A stretch of 64,000 nt of DNA from Psychrobacter nivimaris (GTDB taxonomy: Bacteria; Pseudomonadota; Gammaproteobacteria; Pseudomonadales; Moraxellaceae): assembly GCF_009812035.1 (NCBI RefSeq), contig NZ_VZIZ01000002.1:29583-93582 (forward strand), given 5' to 3'. Shown here one piece after another: positions 44,658 to 54,548 of the stretch. The notes beneath the pieces are model-generated. The model was not told the DNA's origin. It made no database searches and saw only the letters and a program-made list of their open reading frames with translations. The stretch's first letter is position 1, and every line of letters starts with the position of its first letter. The translations under genes and the position numbers were made by a program.

Positions 44658-45827
44658 TTAAGCTTGAGCTTCTATATGTTTAATCAACGCAGCTAATTGA
44701 TCTTGATTGTGGAAAAATATCTCAACACTACCTTGACCATCTTTTTTATGCTTTAGTTTGACTTCAGCACCAAGCATGTCTGTCAATCTTTGGGTCAAAC
44801 GCTCTACATCACGAGATTGCGCTTGTTCAGCACGATTGATTTTGGGCGCTGGCTGCAAGATTGATTTGACCAATTTTTCAGCTTCTCGCACAGTCATACC
44901 ACCATCGATAATCTTTTGCGCGATGATAGGTTGCTGTTCAGAGGACAATGCTAAAAGTGTACGAGCATGACCCATATCTAGCGCACTGTTGGCTAAATGG
45001 TCTTTTACTGTATCATGCAGCTGATTTAAACGCAGTAGATTCGATACTGTTGTACGCGCCTTACCAACGACTTCAGCAATCATGGCATGACTCATACCAA
45101 ATTCGGTATGAAAACGCTGCAATGCTGCTGCCTGCTCAATCACTGATAAGTCTTCGCGCTGAATGTTTTCAATCAATGCTAGGGCAATCGCTAACTCATC
45201 CGATAAAGCACGCTCAATCGCAGGGATAACCGCTTTTCCTGCCATTTTTGCAGCGCGCCAACGGCGTTCACCAGCGATAATTTCGTGAGTGACAAATGCT
45301 TCACTCTTATCCTCATTTGCCAATAGCGGGCGGATAACGATAGGCTGCATCACGCCATGCTGCTCGATAGAAGACGCTAATTCTGCAAGTGCTGTCTCAC
45401 TCATATCACGACGAGGCTGGTACTTACCTGCTTGCAAACGTGTGACATCGATCTGGACAAGGCTAATCTGATCTTCGGTTGCGTTCGTATCTGCACTATT
45501 GCCACGCGATTTGTTGAGCGACGCCTTGCTGGTAGCACGAGATGAACGTGGCGCGCGAGTACTACTCTCACTAGCAGCATCGTTATCAGTAGTCTTCGCA
45601 GATGATTTTTTACTGGCTTTTGTCGGAGTGATATCAGGCGCTATATCTGTGGATACAGTATCTACAGGCGCATTAGCCTCTACAGGCACATTAATATCTG
45701 GCGCAGCATTTTCACGCGCCACCATGTCGTCTTGCAAGGCAGAGGCGGTAATTTGCTTTTCTTTTTTGATTGACCCTAATAAGGCATCTAAGCCCCGATT
45801 AGCAGCCAACCCTCTTTTCTTCGCCAT
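44658..45827 (-). CDS. parB: Chromosome partitioning protein ParB
   Basis: A CTP-binding DNA clamp that loads at parS and segregates the origin. The CTPase/ParB-N region (about 125-215) has LQAGKYQPRRDM, HGVMQPIVIRPL and IIAGERRWRAAKMAG; the HTH is GMSHAMIAEVVGKARTTVSNLLRL; the C-terminal dimer domain follows residue 330. The first 120 residues are longer and more Ser/Thr/Ala-rich than usual, including RAPRSSRATSKASLNKSR. It follows parA with a 157-base gap. Confidence 0.95.
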   Translation of the reverse strand: MAKKRGLAANRGLDALLGSIKKEKQITASALQDDMVARENAAPDINVPVEANAPVDTVSTDIAPDITPTKASKKSSAKTTDNDAASESSTRAPRSSRATSKASLNKSRGNSADTNATEDQISLVQIDVTRLQAGKYQPRRDMSETALAELASSIEQHGVMQPIVIRPLLANEDKSEAFVTHEIIAGERRWRAAKMAGKAVIPAIERALSDELAIALALIENIQREDLSVIEQAAALQRFHTEFGMSHAMIAEVVGKARTTVSNLLRLNQLHDTVKDHLANSALDMGHARTLLALSSEQQPIIAQKIIDGGMTVREAEKLVKSILQPAPKINRAEQAQSRDVERLTQRLTDMLGAEVKLKHKKDGQGSVEIFFHNQDQLAALIKHIEAQA

Positions 45828-45984
45828 GATTACCTATCCTCTAACGCTAAAATAAAAGCCAATTGATTACTGATGCGGCTTACTAAATACAATGTTAAGT
45901 GTTTTATACTTATGCTATTCATTCACTGTGCTGATCAGTGACGCTTTTTATCTAAAAATCCTTTGTAAGAACTTTAGATAAAAA

Positions 45985-46764
45985 CTAGTTGCTTTGTTTC
46001 ATCACTTCAGCGGCCAGCTTTTGATACGCGCGTGCGCCTTTTGACCACCTCTCATACGCAATAACTGGTAAGCCGTGCGCAGGAGCTTCTGCCAAGCGAA
46101 TATTTCTTGGAATATGAGTCTTGTACATGATATCGCCAAAATGCGCTTCTAGCTCAGTAGAGACATCACGGGCAAGCGTGTTGCGTGCATCAAATAGCGT
46201 TCTGACCACACCGCGAATATATAGCTTAGGGTTCAACTCTGTAAGACGTTCAATCGTTTGCGATAAGTCAGCCAACCCTTCTAGTGCATAGTACTCACAC
46301 TGCATAGGGATAATCACACTATCCGTAGCCACCAACGCATTAATCGTCAGTAGATTCAAACTAGGCGCACAATCGATAATCACATAATCGTATGGCTGTT
46401 TTTGCGTGGATACCTGATCGTTAACCAATTCAGCCATGGCGGTTTTAAACAGTTCATGACTGTCCGTCTTACTCATTAAGGTAATGTCCATGCCAGCCAA
46501 ATCGCGATTGGCACCGATGACATCGAACCCAGCAGGACTGGTAACAATTGCTTCAGACAACGCGACACCATCTAGCAAAACGTCCGCTATGGTAAGATCC
46601 AACTCGTTTTTGTCAACACCTGTACCACTGGTCGCATTGCCTTGTGGGTCTAAGTCAATCAGCAGTACATGCTTGCGTTTAGCAGCCAAGCTGGCGGTCA
46701 AATTTACTGCCGTTGTGGTTTTACCCACACCGCCTTTTTGATTCGCAATGGCTATGATTTCCAT
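45985..46764 (-). CDS. parA: Chromosome partitioning ATPase ParA (Soj)
   Basis: A deviant Walker ATPase that moves ParB-parS complexes on the nucleoid. P-loop AIANQKGGVGKTTTAVNL (about residues 4-21) with the signature Lys, and YVIIDCAPSLNLLTINAL. 259 residues from the ATG at 46764; a TTG four codons earlier also exists. No long N-terminal HTH, which marks the chromosomal rather than plasmid type. Order is rsmG-parA-parB, the common origin-proximal layout. Confidence 0.95.
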   Translation of the reverse strand: MEIIAIANQKGGVGKTTTAVNLTASLAAKRKHVLLIDLDPQGNATSGTGVDKNELDLTIADVLLDGVALSEAIVTSPAGFDVIGANRDLAGMDITLMSKTDSHELFKTAMAELVNDQVSTQKQPYDYVIIDCAPSLNLLTINALVATDSVIIPMQCEYYALEGLADLSQTIERLTELNPKLYIRGVVRTLFDARNTLARDVSTELEAHFGDIMYKTHIPRNIRLAEAPAHGLPVIAYERWSKGARAYQKLAAEVMKQSN

Positions 46765-47002
46765 ACACTCACTCAATTTTATTAGGGTCTATTACTTTTG
46801 ACTCGGTTGGTACAATTATTTTTATTCAATCTTGTACAGCGACACTCGCTTAGTATTTAAAAATAAGCAATTTATGGTCTAAAATGCTCAGTTTGCGGTC
46901 AAGCATTTTAAATGCTTTTAAATACTATGTCATTTAGATACAGACGTAAACTGTGTTTCACAAAAAACAGTGCCTGTTTCATGACTGCGAAGTGTTTATG
47001 CC

Positions 47003-47719
47003 TTAGCTATCTTTAGCAGACATTTCAATTAAATGACGATTGTCATGCAAACTTGGCACCGTCAGCTTAATGGTTTTGATATGCCAATCACTATCAAGTG
47101 CTTGCAGCTCTTCTTCATTCGGTACTTTACCTTTCATAGCGCATAAGAAGCCGCCATCTGCCAATCTCGGCTGCGCTACTTCTACAAAATCTATCAAACT
47201 GGCAAACGCTCGTGATGTCACCACCGCATAGCTTGCTTCATGCGCTTCAATACGCGATGCGATCGGCTGCATATTACTCAAGCCAAGCTCGCTGCTGATT
47301 TGCTTAATAAAGCGGACTTTCTTCTGATTGCTATCAAGAGCCGTACACTGGCGCTCAGGCTGACAAATGGCAATAATAACTGCTGGCAACCCTGCTCCCG
47401 TGCCGATATCTAGCAACGATCCGGCAGGTAAATGCGTTATAATAGACAAACAATCTATCACATGCTTGATTAGCGCTTCTTCTGGATCAGTGATGGCGGT
47501 CAGATTATACGCTTTATTCCATAGTAAAAGCTGGTCTAAGTACAATAATAACGTGCGCTGCTGCATTTCACTTAACGGCAGACCCAGCTCATTTATCGCT
47601 TGCGCCAAGATATTGGCCAGCTTTGGCAGTTGTGAACCAAGCTTTACGAAACCAGTCGGATCAATATTGATATTACCCATACTAGCAGACGATGAAGAGT
47701 TTTTAGCGGAAGCTGACAT
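47003..47719 (-). CDS. rsmG: 16S rRNA guanine-N7 methyltransferase
   Basis: Methylates G527 of 16S rRNA with SAM. The methyltransferase motif is LLDIGTGAGLPAVIIA (about 100-115), then CTALDSNQKKVRFI and VTSRAFASLIDFVEVAQP. 238 residues, with about 25 extra polar residues at the N-terminus. mnmG is not adjacent in this window. parA follows after 238 bases. Confidence 0.94.
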   Translation of the reverse strand: MSASAKNSSSSASMGNINIDPTGFVKLGSQLPKLANILAQAINELGLPLSEMQQRTLLLYLDQLLLWNKAYNLTAITDPEEALIKHVIDCLSIITHLPAGSLLDIGTGAGLPAVIIAICQPERQCTALDSNQKKVRFIKQISSELGLSNMQPIASRIEAHEASYAVVTSRAFASLIDFVEVAQPRLADGGFLCAMKGKVPNEEELQALDSDWHIKTIKLTVPSLHDNRHLIEMSAKDS

Positions 47720-48058
47720 ACAACGAGTTATCCAGTTTTGACTTGTGAACCGTTTATTTTATCATGCAGTCTGCCCATTGAATAGTTGCAGATTGCGCCA
47801 ATGTGGGACATCTTATACTATCTACGCTTATCATGAGGCGTTATTCTGCTTTGATTGCCTCCAATTCGTTGATTAATTCATTCGTTTTTTACCAGTTTTA
47901 CTCAAGCATTTGTCTAAATATGATACAAAATTGCGCTTAATGACTTCGCTAATAGGTGACTATATCTTGTAAGATGTCATGATTGATTATAAAAAACTCA
48001 GAATACGCATGACTAGATAAAACCAATCACTTCTCATATTCCTTTAATACTTTTTAAG
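47720..48058. other. Divergent intergenic region
   Basis: Between rsmG (minus) and the Lon-like gene (plus). It contains the 9-mer GACATCTTA and, about 165 bases on, its exact reverse complement TAAGATGTC, too far apart for a terminator. Nothing else was recognised. Confidence 0.4.
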
Positions 48059-50917
48059 ATGATTTTTCAAACGCCTATGACAGAACAACCCTACACCCCT
48101 ATATCGCAAGTATCAAAAGACGCTAACAATATGGTAGCACCTACTACCGATACAAAAAAAATTAAGCAAACAGCACCTGATACCCCAAACCCTATCTTCA
48201 CAAAAGTTCAGCAAAATTGTCGCATTTCCGCTGAGCAATTAAAACGCTATAGCGACCCTGATGAATTGCCTACAGACACACGTACTGCGCCTGACCTAGA
48301 TGTTGGCTTCGGTCAACAACGCGCGCTTAAAGCATTACATACAGCGCTGGATATCAAAGCCAGTGGTTACCATGTGTTTGCCGCTGGTGAAAACGGTTTG
48401 GGCAAACGTACTGTGATTAGTCGTCTGTTAACACGTATTGCCGCCGACGCACCGACGCCTGATGATTGGGTATATGTGCATAACTTTACCGATCCACGCA
48501 CACCATTGGCGCTGCGTCTACCAGCTGATCAAGCCTCGCTATTACAGCAGCAAGTTAATAACTTATGGCAGCAAGCAAAAAAGCGTTTAAGCCAACGCTT
48601 TCGTAGCGATCAATACCAGAGCAAAATTGAAGCCATCAAAAACAGTACTCATCAAAAAGAAAGTCATGCCTATGACGCGCTTAATGCTGAAGGCAAGCAA
48701 TATGACCTAGCATTGACGTTTCGCTCGTTCGATAATAAAGCAGTATTTGTTCATCCTAGTCAGCTGCCTACAGAAAGCAACAGCGATGATGACAAGCAAA
48801 TAAAAATACCTAGCAATCATAAAGATTCAGAAAGGCTCAATGATAGCGAAAAAGTTAATATCTTGAGCAATAAAGATAATGAGCGTAAGGAAAACCAAGA
48901 TTCTACATATGGCAATAATGAGTATGAAGCTGAGCTGAATAACTTTGTACAAAAAAACCATATGCAAAAGCGACTGAGCCAACTGACCATCGCTTTAGAG
49001 CAACTAGAAGACGAAGCCAACGATGAGATAGAGGCATTACATCGTAGTATTGCCCAACGTGCTTTACAGCCATTATTTACTCCTATTTATGAGCAGTTTG
49101 CGACTCATCCACTTGTCGTAGCATATCTCAAAGCTGTATTTGATGACATGGTCACTCACGTAGAGCGTATCGTCAATGGCGATGATGAGGAGTTTGTGAC
49201 AGCAGTGTTGGCTACGACGCCCAGTCGTTATGCGGTCAATGTTATTGTCAGTGATACACCTGACAGTGGCGCACCTGTGGTTTTTGAAGATTTGCCAACC
49301 CATCTCAATTTATTGGGGCATGTCGAGCAAATCACCCAATTAGGCACAGTAACCACTGACGTGAGTATGATTCGTGCAGGTGCGCTACACCGCGCCAATG
49401 GTGGCTATTTATTGTTAGAAGCCAGCCACGTACTTGAACATCCTTATGCATGGCAGGGCTTAAAGCGCGCATTACAATCACGAAAAATCAAACTATCAAG
49501 TCTAGAGCAAATGCTGACGCTAACCGGTAGCTTGTCTCTCTCACCAGCGCCTATTGATTTAGATATCAAAGTTATCTTATTAGGTGAAGCAGATTTATAT
49601 TATGAGCTGCTAGAGCTTGAGCCTGAATTTGATGCGGTATTCAAAGTCCGAGCTGACTTTCATGACGATGTGCCTCGTACCATTGAGCATGAATTGGCAT
49701 TGGTCGCAAAAATGGCTGATATCATCGATTATGCCGACCTTTATCCGTTTGATAGCAGTGCACAGGCCACACTACTTGAGCATTTAAGCTTGCAAGCTGA
49801 AGAACAAGATCGCTTAAGCCTACACAGTGACTTATTGATTAAACTATTGCATGAGTCAAATCGTCACGCTCGCTTAAATAATGAGACTATGGTGACGGCA
49901 GATCATGTCACTCAAGCAATCGATGACATGGATGAGCGTTCAGGATATTTGCGCGATCTGTACTGGGATGAGCTGAAAAACGGCCAGCAACTTATCCAAA
50001 CGCAAGGCGATGCTATTGGACAAGTTAATGCTTTGACTGTGGTCAGTTATGCCGATAGTGAGTTTGGCATGCCAGCACGGCTTACTGCGGTCATTCAGCC
50101 CAATATTGGCACAGGTGAAATTCTTGATATTGAGCGTGATGTAGACTTGGGCGGTAGTTTACACGCCAAAGGTATGCTGATTATGACCAGCTATTTGCGC
50201 GCGTTGTTTAGTCAACATCATGCGCTGAATTTTAGTGCCTCACTGGCGTTCGAGCAAAGCTACGCGCAAATCGATGGCGATAGTGCCACTGTGAGCGAAG
50301 GCTGTGCATTGCTATCCGCATTAGCAAACGTGCCTATCAATCAGTCTCTCGCGATTACTGGATCAATGAACCAGCTAGGCGAAGTACAGGCAGTTGGTGG
50401 CATCAATGCTAAAATCGCAGGTTTCTTCGACGCTTGCCGCGAGCAAGAGCTAACAGGCGATCAAGGCGTCGTCATTCCGATGGCCAATGTCAAACAACTG
50501 ATGCTACGTGACGACATTATCGATGCAGTAAATAGAGGCAAATTTCATATTTATGGCGTCTATACTCTAAGTGAGGCCCTGACGCTGATGACTGGTTTGC
50601 CCATCGACACCATGAATAAAAAAGGCCGTTATCGCAAAGACACTTTATTTGGCAAAGTATTAAGCCGTCTGATGCTATGGGATGAAAATCAAGAAAGCAC
50701 TGATGACATCGATGATGAAAAGTCCAAAAAGAAAGCGAAGAAAAAGCGTAAAGAAAAACGTCAAAAGAAAGAAGATAAGAGAATAAAAGAAAAGCGAAAA
50801 GGTGAGAAAAGTAATGAGAGAAACAGCGGGGAAAGTAACAAGCAAAGCGATGCTAAGCCTATTGATGACACCTTAAACGATAGTCAGACAACAGCTATCG
50901 ATGAGGATGATAATTAA
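48059..50917 (+). CDS. Lon-family protease (AAA_32/LonB-like, YcbZ type)
   Basis: An ATPase-protease of the S16 family, 952 residues. N-terminal AAA region with Walker A-like AAGENGLGKRTVISRLL (about 115-130); middle region with LPTHLNLLGHVEQ and ANGGYLLLEASHVLEHPYAW; C-terminal Lon domain with catalytic Ser742 (DGDSATVSEG) and Lys785 (GGINAKIAGF). A charged, low-complexity insert occupies about 235-305. After residue 875 there is an unusual tail, very Lys/Arg-rich (KSKKKAKKKRKEKRQKK), then acidic. The start is uncertain (48059 or 48077), with no ribosome binding site visible. Confidence 0.92.
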   Translation: MIFQTPMTEQPYTPISQVSKDANNMVAPTTDTKKIKQTAPDTPNPIFTKVQQNCRISAEQLKRYSDPDELPTDTRTAPDLDVGFGQQRALKALHTALDIKASGYHVFAAGENGLGKRTVISRLLTRIAADAPTPDDWVYVHNFTDPRTPLALRLPADQASLLQQQVNNLWQQAKKRLSQRFRSDQYQSKIEAIKNSTHQKESHAYDALNAEGKQYDLALTFRSFDNKAVFVHPSQLPTESNSDDDKQIKIPSNHKDSERLNDSEKVNILSNKDNERKENQDSTYGNNEYEAELNNFVQKNHMQKRLSQLTIALEQLEDEANDEIEALHRSIAQRALQPLFTPIYEQFATHPLVVAYLKAVFDDMVTHVERIVNGDDEEFVTAVLATTPSRYAVNVIVSDTPDSGAPVVFEDLPTHLNLLGHVEQITQLGTVTTDVSMIRAGALHRANGGYLLLEASHVLEHPYAWQGLKRALQSRKIKLSSLEQMLTLTGSLSLSPAPIDLDIKVILLGEADLYYELLELEPEFDAVFKVRADFHDDVPRTIEHELALVAKMADIIDYADLYPFDSSAQATLLEHLSLQAEEQDRLSLHSDLLIKLLHESNRHARLNNETMVTADHVTQAIDDMDERSGYLRDLYWDELKNGQQLIQTQGDAIGQVNALTVVSYADSEFGMPARLTAVIQPNIGTGEILDIERDVDLGGSLHAKGMLIMTSYLRALFSQHHALNFSASLAFEQSYAQIDGDSATVSEGCALLSALANVPINQSLAITGSMNQLGEVQAVGGINAKIAGFFDACREQELTGDQGVVIPMANVKQLMLRDDIIDAVNRGKFHIYGVYTLSEALTLMTGLPIDTMNKKGRYRKDTLFGKVLSRLMLWDENQESTDDIDDEKSKKKAKKKRKEKRQKKEDKRIKEKRKGEKSNERNSGESNKQSDAKPIDDTLNDSQTTAIDEDDN

Positions 50918-51144
50918 AATTTGAACAGTACTACCGATACGCACGCACATTGCTGTTCGACTAGATTCATTGTTATGTCTATGGCTAGATCGAGCAGCAA
51001 CCATCGAATAGCAACTATTAAATAAACATACACATGCATGAACGTCGCTAGACGCTACGCTGCTTTTCTGCGATGATTAATGGTTCCTGATCGAGCAATA
51101 TCGTGCCAGAAACCGACTTGTAACTTCATAAAGGGTATCTCTTA

Positions 51145-52287
51145 ATGACTGTACATCCTACTGATGCTGATAACATCCAAGCTCAGTCCAATCCTAGTGA
51201 ACAGGCAGGTGCGCTTGCAGCTGTAGACACTGGTACCTCAAAAGAGGCCAATGCCGCCAATATTAGTGACAATCGACACGGTGCGGCAACGACTGCCCGG
51301 CAATGGCAGGTACTATCACAACTACAGCGCAATCGCTGGGTAGGCACCACGCATATTTATGAGCAGCTGATGATGGCAGGCTTTGATATCAGCCTACGTA
51401 CTGTCCAACGTGATTTGAACGCCCTTGCCAAACGCTTCCCTATCGAAAAAAACAATGCCAATCCTCAGGGTTGGCGCTGGAAAGAAGACGCCCCATTGCA
51501 AAGTTTGCCGCATATGAACTTATCACAAGCGGTTGCTTTTAATATGGTCGAGGCCAATCTGACCCAGCTACTGCCACCTGTTATTTTAGATGAATTATTT
51601 CCTTGGTTTGACTTAGCACGGCGACAGCTCAAGAACAGCAAAGTGACCCACTCTTGGATAGACAGAGTGCGTATTGAGCCTGCCACACAGCCACTCATCG
51701 CACCAGATATAGATTTGGACAGTAAAGACAATATTTACCACGCGCTATTTTATCAGCTGCAAATCCATGCTTGTTATACTCGTAGCAACAAATTACAAGC
51801 CAGCGAATATATCCTAAATCCAATCGCAATTATCCAGCGCGGCGTGATTATCTATCTGCTGGCAACTCGTACTGACGATCCAGAAGCCATCATTCGCACC
51901 TTTGCTTTACATCGTTTTGATAGTGTTGAGATTCTCGAAACCGCTGCAAAAACACCAGAGAACTTTCAACTCGATACCTATTTGGATGAAGGTAGCATGG
52001 GCTTTAGTCACCCACTGTTTGGCGAATTGGACGAGCGTGGCAAGAATACCGCTGTTGAGCTTAGATTCACTAGGCAAGCTGGTAAGAGTCTGACCGAAAG
52101 TAAGCTTAATGACGATCAAACCGTGACGCTAAATGAGGATAACACCCTTACTGTAAAGGCTACTGTTAATTTAACCTCACAGCTGGTCTGGTGGCTACGT
52201 GGATTTGGTAGTGGGTTATTAGATGCTAAGCCTGAACTACTTTATCAAGCAGTATTAGATAAGTCTTCGACAGCAATCAGTGAGTGA
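51145..52287 (+). CDS. WYL domain transcriptional regulator
   Basis: A 380-residue DNA-binding regulator: a DeoR-like winged helix (about 50-105, RQWQVLSQLQRNRWVGTTHI ... ISLRTVQRDLNALAKRFPIE) and a WYL sensor domain (about 190-290) in which the family Trp-Tyr-Leu is replaced by IIYLLATR. WYL regulators often answer to nucleic acid or nucleotide signals. AAAGGG precedes the start. It lies 97 bases before a TerD gene in the same direction and may control it; this is inference. Confidence 0.87.
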   Translation: MTVHPTDADNIQAQSNPSEQAGALAAVDTGTSKEANAANISDNRHGAATTARQWQVLSQLQRNRWVGTTHIYEQLMMAGFDISLRTVQRDLNALAKRFPIEKNNANPQGWRWKEDAPLQSLPHMNLSQAVAFNMVEANLTQLLPPVILDELFPWFDLARRQLKNSKVTHSWIDRVRIEPATQPLIAPDIDLDSKDNIYHALFYQLQIHACYTRSNKLQASEYILNPIAIIQRGVIIYLLATRTDDPEAIIRTFALHRFDSVEILETAAKTPENFQLDTYLDEGSMGFSHPLFGELDERGKNTAVELRFTRQAGKSLTESKLNDDQTVTLNEDNTLTVKATVNLTSQLVWWLRGFGSGLLDAKPELLYQAVLDKSSTAISE

Positions 52288-52384
52288 CATCACTGACCTG
52301 AGATAGGCTAACATCCGCACGCCTTAAGTAAGCAAACATCAAATCTAGATAACGGTTAGAAACTAAGAATAAAAAAGGAAAGTT

Positions 52385-53032
52385 ATGTCGACCACTGCCC
52401 CATCCCCACTGTTGTCAGATAGTTTACGAGGACTTGGACTAGACGCAGGGACTTTGTTCTTTGCGCTCAATTATGAATTTACCAAAATTGAGCCAAAAGG
52501 CATGTTTAAGCGCTTCAAAAAAAATCAAAGCGCGATGGATATTGATCTGGCTTGTGTGTTATATGATGATAACTGCGTCATCAGTGACATCGTTTGGTTT
52601 AAACAACTACGAGATAAAGCTGAATCGGTCAAGCATCAAGGTGACAGCTTAAATGGTAAGGATCGCGGTGAACAAGCCATGTATCTTGCTCCGCTTGATC
52701 AAGAGCAGATCAGACTGGAGCTTGAGAAAATACCAACTCATATTACTCATATTGGTTTAATTGCCAACTCATACCATGGCCATTCGTTTTCTAGAGTCAA
52801 GAAAGGCGAAATTCACCTGAGTGACGATGAAGGAAACCGTTGTTTTGAAGTCAACCTTAAGCAGCTCCCACGCGACTGCACCACGCTATGGGTAGCGCAT
52901 TTGCGTCGATCTGTTGACGACTGGCATTTAACATTGCAAAACTTACCACTTACTGCAGAAGATCTAGCAGGTGCAGCACAAGAAGTAGCTCATGAGTTAG
53001 CACGTGCATTGCCCATTCCTCAGGGAATATAA
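52385..53032 (+). CDS. TerD family stress protein
   Basis: A 215-residue member of the TerD/CABP family, associated with tellurite and other stress responses. It retains DIDLACVLYDDNCVISDIVWF (the Ca2+-binding DxDL type) and the SGDxxx-like block as GDSLNGKDRG, followed by IPTHITHIGLIANSYHGHSF. No other ter genes are nearby, so a tellurite resistance role is unlikely. AAGGAAAG precedes the start. A terminator hairpin follows. Confidence 0.88.
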   Translation: MSTTAPSPLLSDSLRGLGLDAGTLFFALNYEFTKIEPKGMFKRFKKNQSAMDIDLACVLYDDNCVISDIVWFKQLRDKAESVKHQGDSLNGKDRGEQAMYLAPLDQEQIRLELEKIPTHITHIGLIANSYHGHSFSRVKKGEIHLSDDEGNRCFEVNLKQLPRDCTTLWVAHLRRSVDDWHLTLQNLPLTAEDLAGAAQEVAHELARALPIPQGI

Positions 53033-53053
53033 GAGCAACTAGTAATCGCATAT

Positions 53054-53094
53054 AAAAGAGGTCTTGTGCTATCCAAACACAAGACCTCTTTTTA
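53054..53094 (+). terminator. Terminator of the TerD gene
   Basis: A 15-bp perfect stem AAAAGAGGTCTTGTG / CACAAGACCTCTTTT with a nine-base loop and a T-run. It can also stop the convergent channel gene. Confidence 0.92.
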
Positions 53095-53159
53095 TGGGCA
53101 AATCATTAGCTGTAATTAATTGCTAAAAACATATCTGTTATAAATCATTTCACACTTGC

Positions 53160-54143
53160 CTATAAAACTTCACCGCAATGCGGACAGAAGTTTTTTTGGC
53201 GCGTTTCAACTTCTTTTTCACGCCGTTCAAGCTCTTGCTCTCGAAGTACTTGTAGGACGATATTTTGTGCCTGTTCTTTATCTAAACCTAGCTCTCGACG
53301 AATTTTATCAATCATCATCTGATTCTGTACCAGATCGAAATCGCTATCAATTAACTGCTCACGAAAGTGCTGTTCAAGCTCTTCACGGCGCTGAGCCAAC
53401 TCATTTGCTAATCCTGTCGCTAGAATACCAGCTGGCAGTGCAGCGAGACCCACACCCAATATCGTAATGATAGCACCCAATATTTTGCCCGCATTAGTAA
53501 TTGGTGTGACATCTCCATAACCTACTGTTGTCAGTGTCACCACAGCCCACCACATCGCTTTAGGTATGGACTCAAACTCGTCTGGCTGTGCGTGATTCTC
53601 CACTAAATAAATACCGCTAGAGGCAGTCACAATCATAATAATAAGAATAAAGATAACAGCCTGAAATGAGCCTCTCTCTTTACTAATCACGACTAGCAAA
53701 ATACGCATGGAAGCAAAATAACGAGTCAATTTTAGGATTCGAAACAAGCGTAAAATGCGTAAGAAACGCAAGTCAATATTGACAAAGAAATTCAAAAATG
53801 CTGGCACGATGGCTACTAAATCAATCAATGCGGATGGGCTTCTAATCCAATCCCAACGCTGTTTCCACGTCGTATTGTCAGGCTTGGCTTCAGCGACACT
53901 CCACAAACGCAATAAGTACTCAACAGAAAAAACAACGATAGAAAAGTTTTCAAATAAGGTGAAGTAATCTTGATAAGGGTAATACCATTGATCGACAGAC
54001 TCCGCTATCACAGCGGCTACGTTAGTCATAATCAAAAATATAAGAAAATAATCAACGTAACGGCTAAATAACGTGTCATGTTCTTCATTTTGTAAAATAT
54101 CATAAACAAAATGACGCAAGCGCCGTATAGATTGGAATAACAT
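53160..54143 (-). CDS. Voltage-gated-type potassium channel
   Basis: A six-helix ion channel of 327 residues. The S4 segment LRFLRILRLFRILKLTRYF carries spaced Arg/Lys; the selectivity filter is TLTTVGYGDVTP (about 203-214). Residues after 240 are charged and coiled-coil-like (LAQRREELEQHFREQL ... ELERREKEVETRQ), ending in CPHCGEVL, a CxxC pair that may bind zinc. It is convergent with the TerD gene. Confidence 0.92.
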   Translation of the reverse strand: MLFQSIRRLRHFVYDILQNEEHDTLFSRYVDYFLIFLIMTNVAAVIAESVDQWYYPYQDYFTLFENFSIVVFSVEYLLRLWSVAEAKPDNTTWKQRWDWIRSPSALIDLVAIVPAFLNFFVNIDLRFLRILRLFRILKLTRYFASMRILLVVISKERGSFQAVIFILIIMIVTASSGIYLVENHAQPDEFESIPKAMWWAVVTLTTVGYGDVTPITNAGKILGAIITILGVGLAALPAGILATGLANELAQRREELEQHFREQLIDSDFDLVQNQMMIDKIRRELGLDKEQAQNIVLQVLREQELERREKEVETRQKNFCPHCGEVL

Positions 54144-54320
54144 GCCAGCCCTATGCGGTGAAATACCGATTTGATATTAATAGAATAAAACAACGGTCAA
54201 ACCATAAAAACCAAACTTTCATCACAGGACATAGGATATATTTGCAGCAATCATCCGTGACTTTTATCAGAAGCACTTCATTTCAGTACTGACCTATCCA
54301 TTATTAGCCATGACTATCGG

Positions 54321-54548
54321 CTATACAAAATGCAGATAATAAATATAGACCGATACCAGCAGTATAAACACAATTAGTAGAATAGAGAACCTTAAGAACT
54401 GTTCGTCAGCGCGAAGCTGTTGGCTAATGTCTTGCGCAGGTATCAAAAACAAGTGACATTCAGGACAACAAGAGTCTACCTGACTCAGTATTTTCATCGT
54501 ACGCGCATTCGTACAGCGTAGAGGGGAGTTACTGCAATAGCCAAGCAT
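54321..54548 (-). CDS. Small zinc-ribbon membrane protein
   Basis: A 75-residue protein: Cys residues in GYCSNSPLRCTNARTMK and SCCPECHLFL suggest a zinc ribbon, and the C-terminus is one membrane helix (FSILLIVFILLVSVYIYYL). The ATG at 54548 has AGAGG about 11 bases upstream, better placed than the GTG four codons earlier. There is no overlapping gene. I do not recognise a family; it is likely real because of the Cys pattern and helix. Confidence 0.6.
   Translation of the reverse strand: MLGYCSNSPLRCTNARTMKILSQVDSCCPECHLFLIPAQDISQQLRADEQFLRFSILLIVFILLVSVYIYYLHFV

Noticed and set aside
52385..53032. A tellurite resistance locus
   Set aside because: Only one TerD-type gene is present; the terZABCEF partners are missing.
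53156..53467. 103-residue frame antisense to the potassium channel gene
   Set aside because: A shadow of the channel gene's C-terminal region, with no features of its own.
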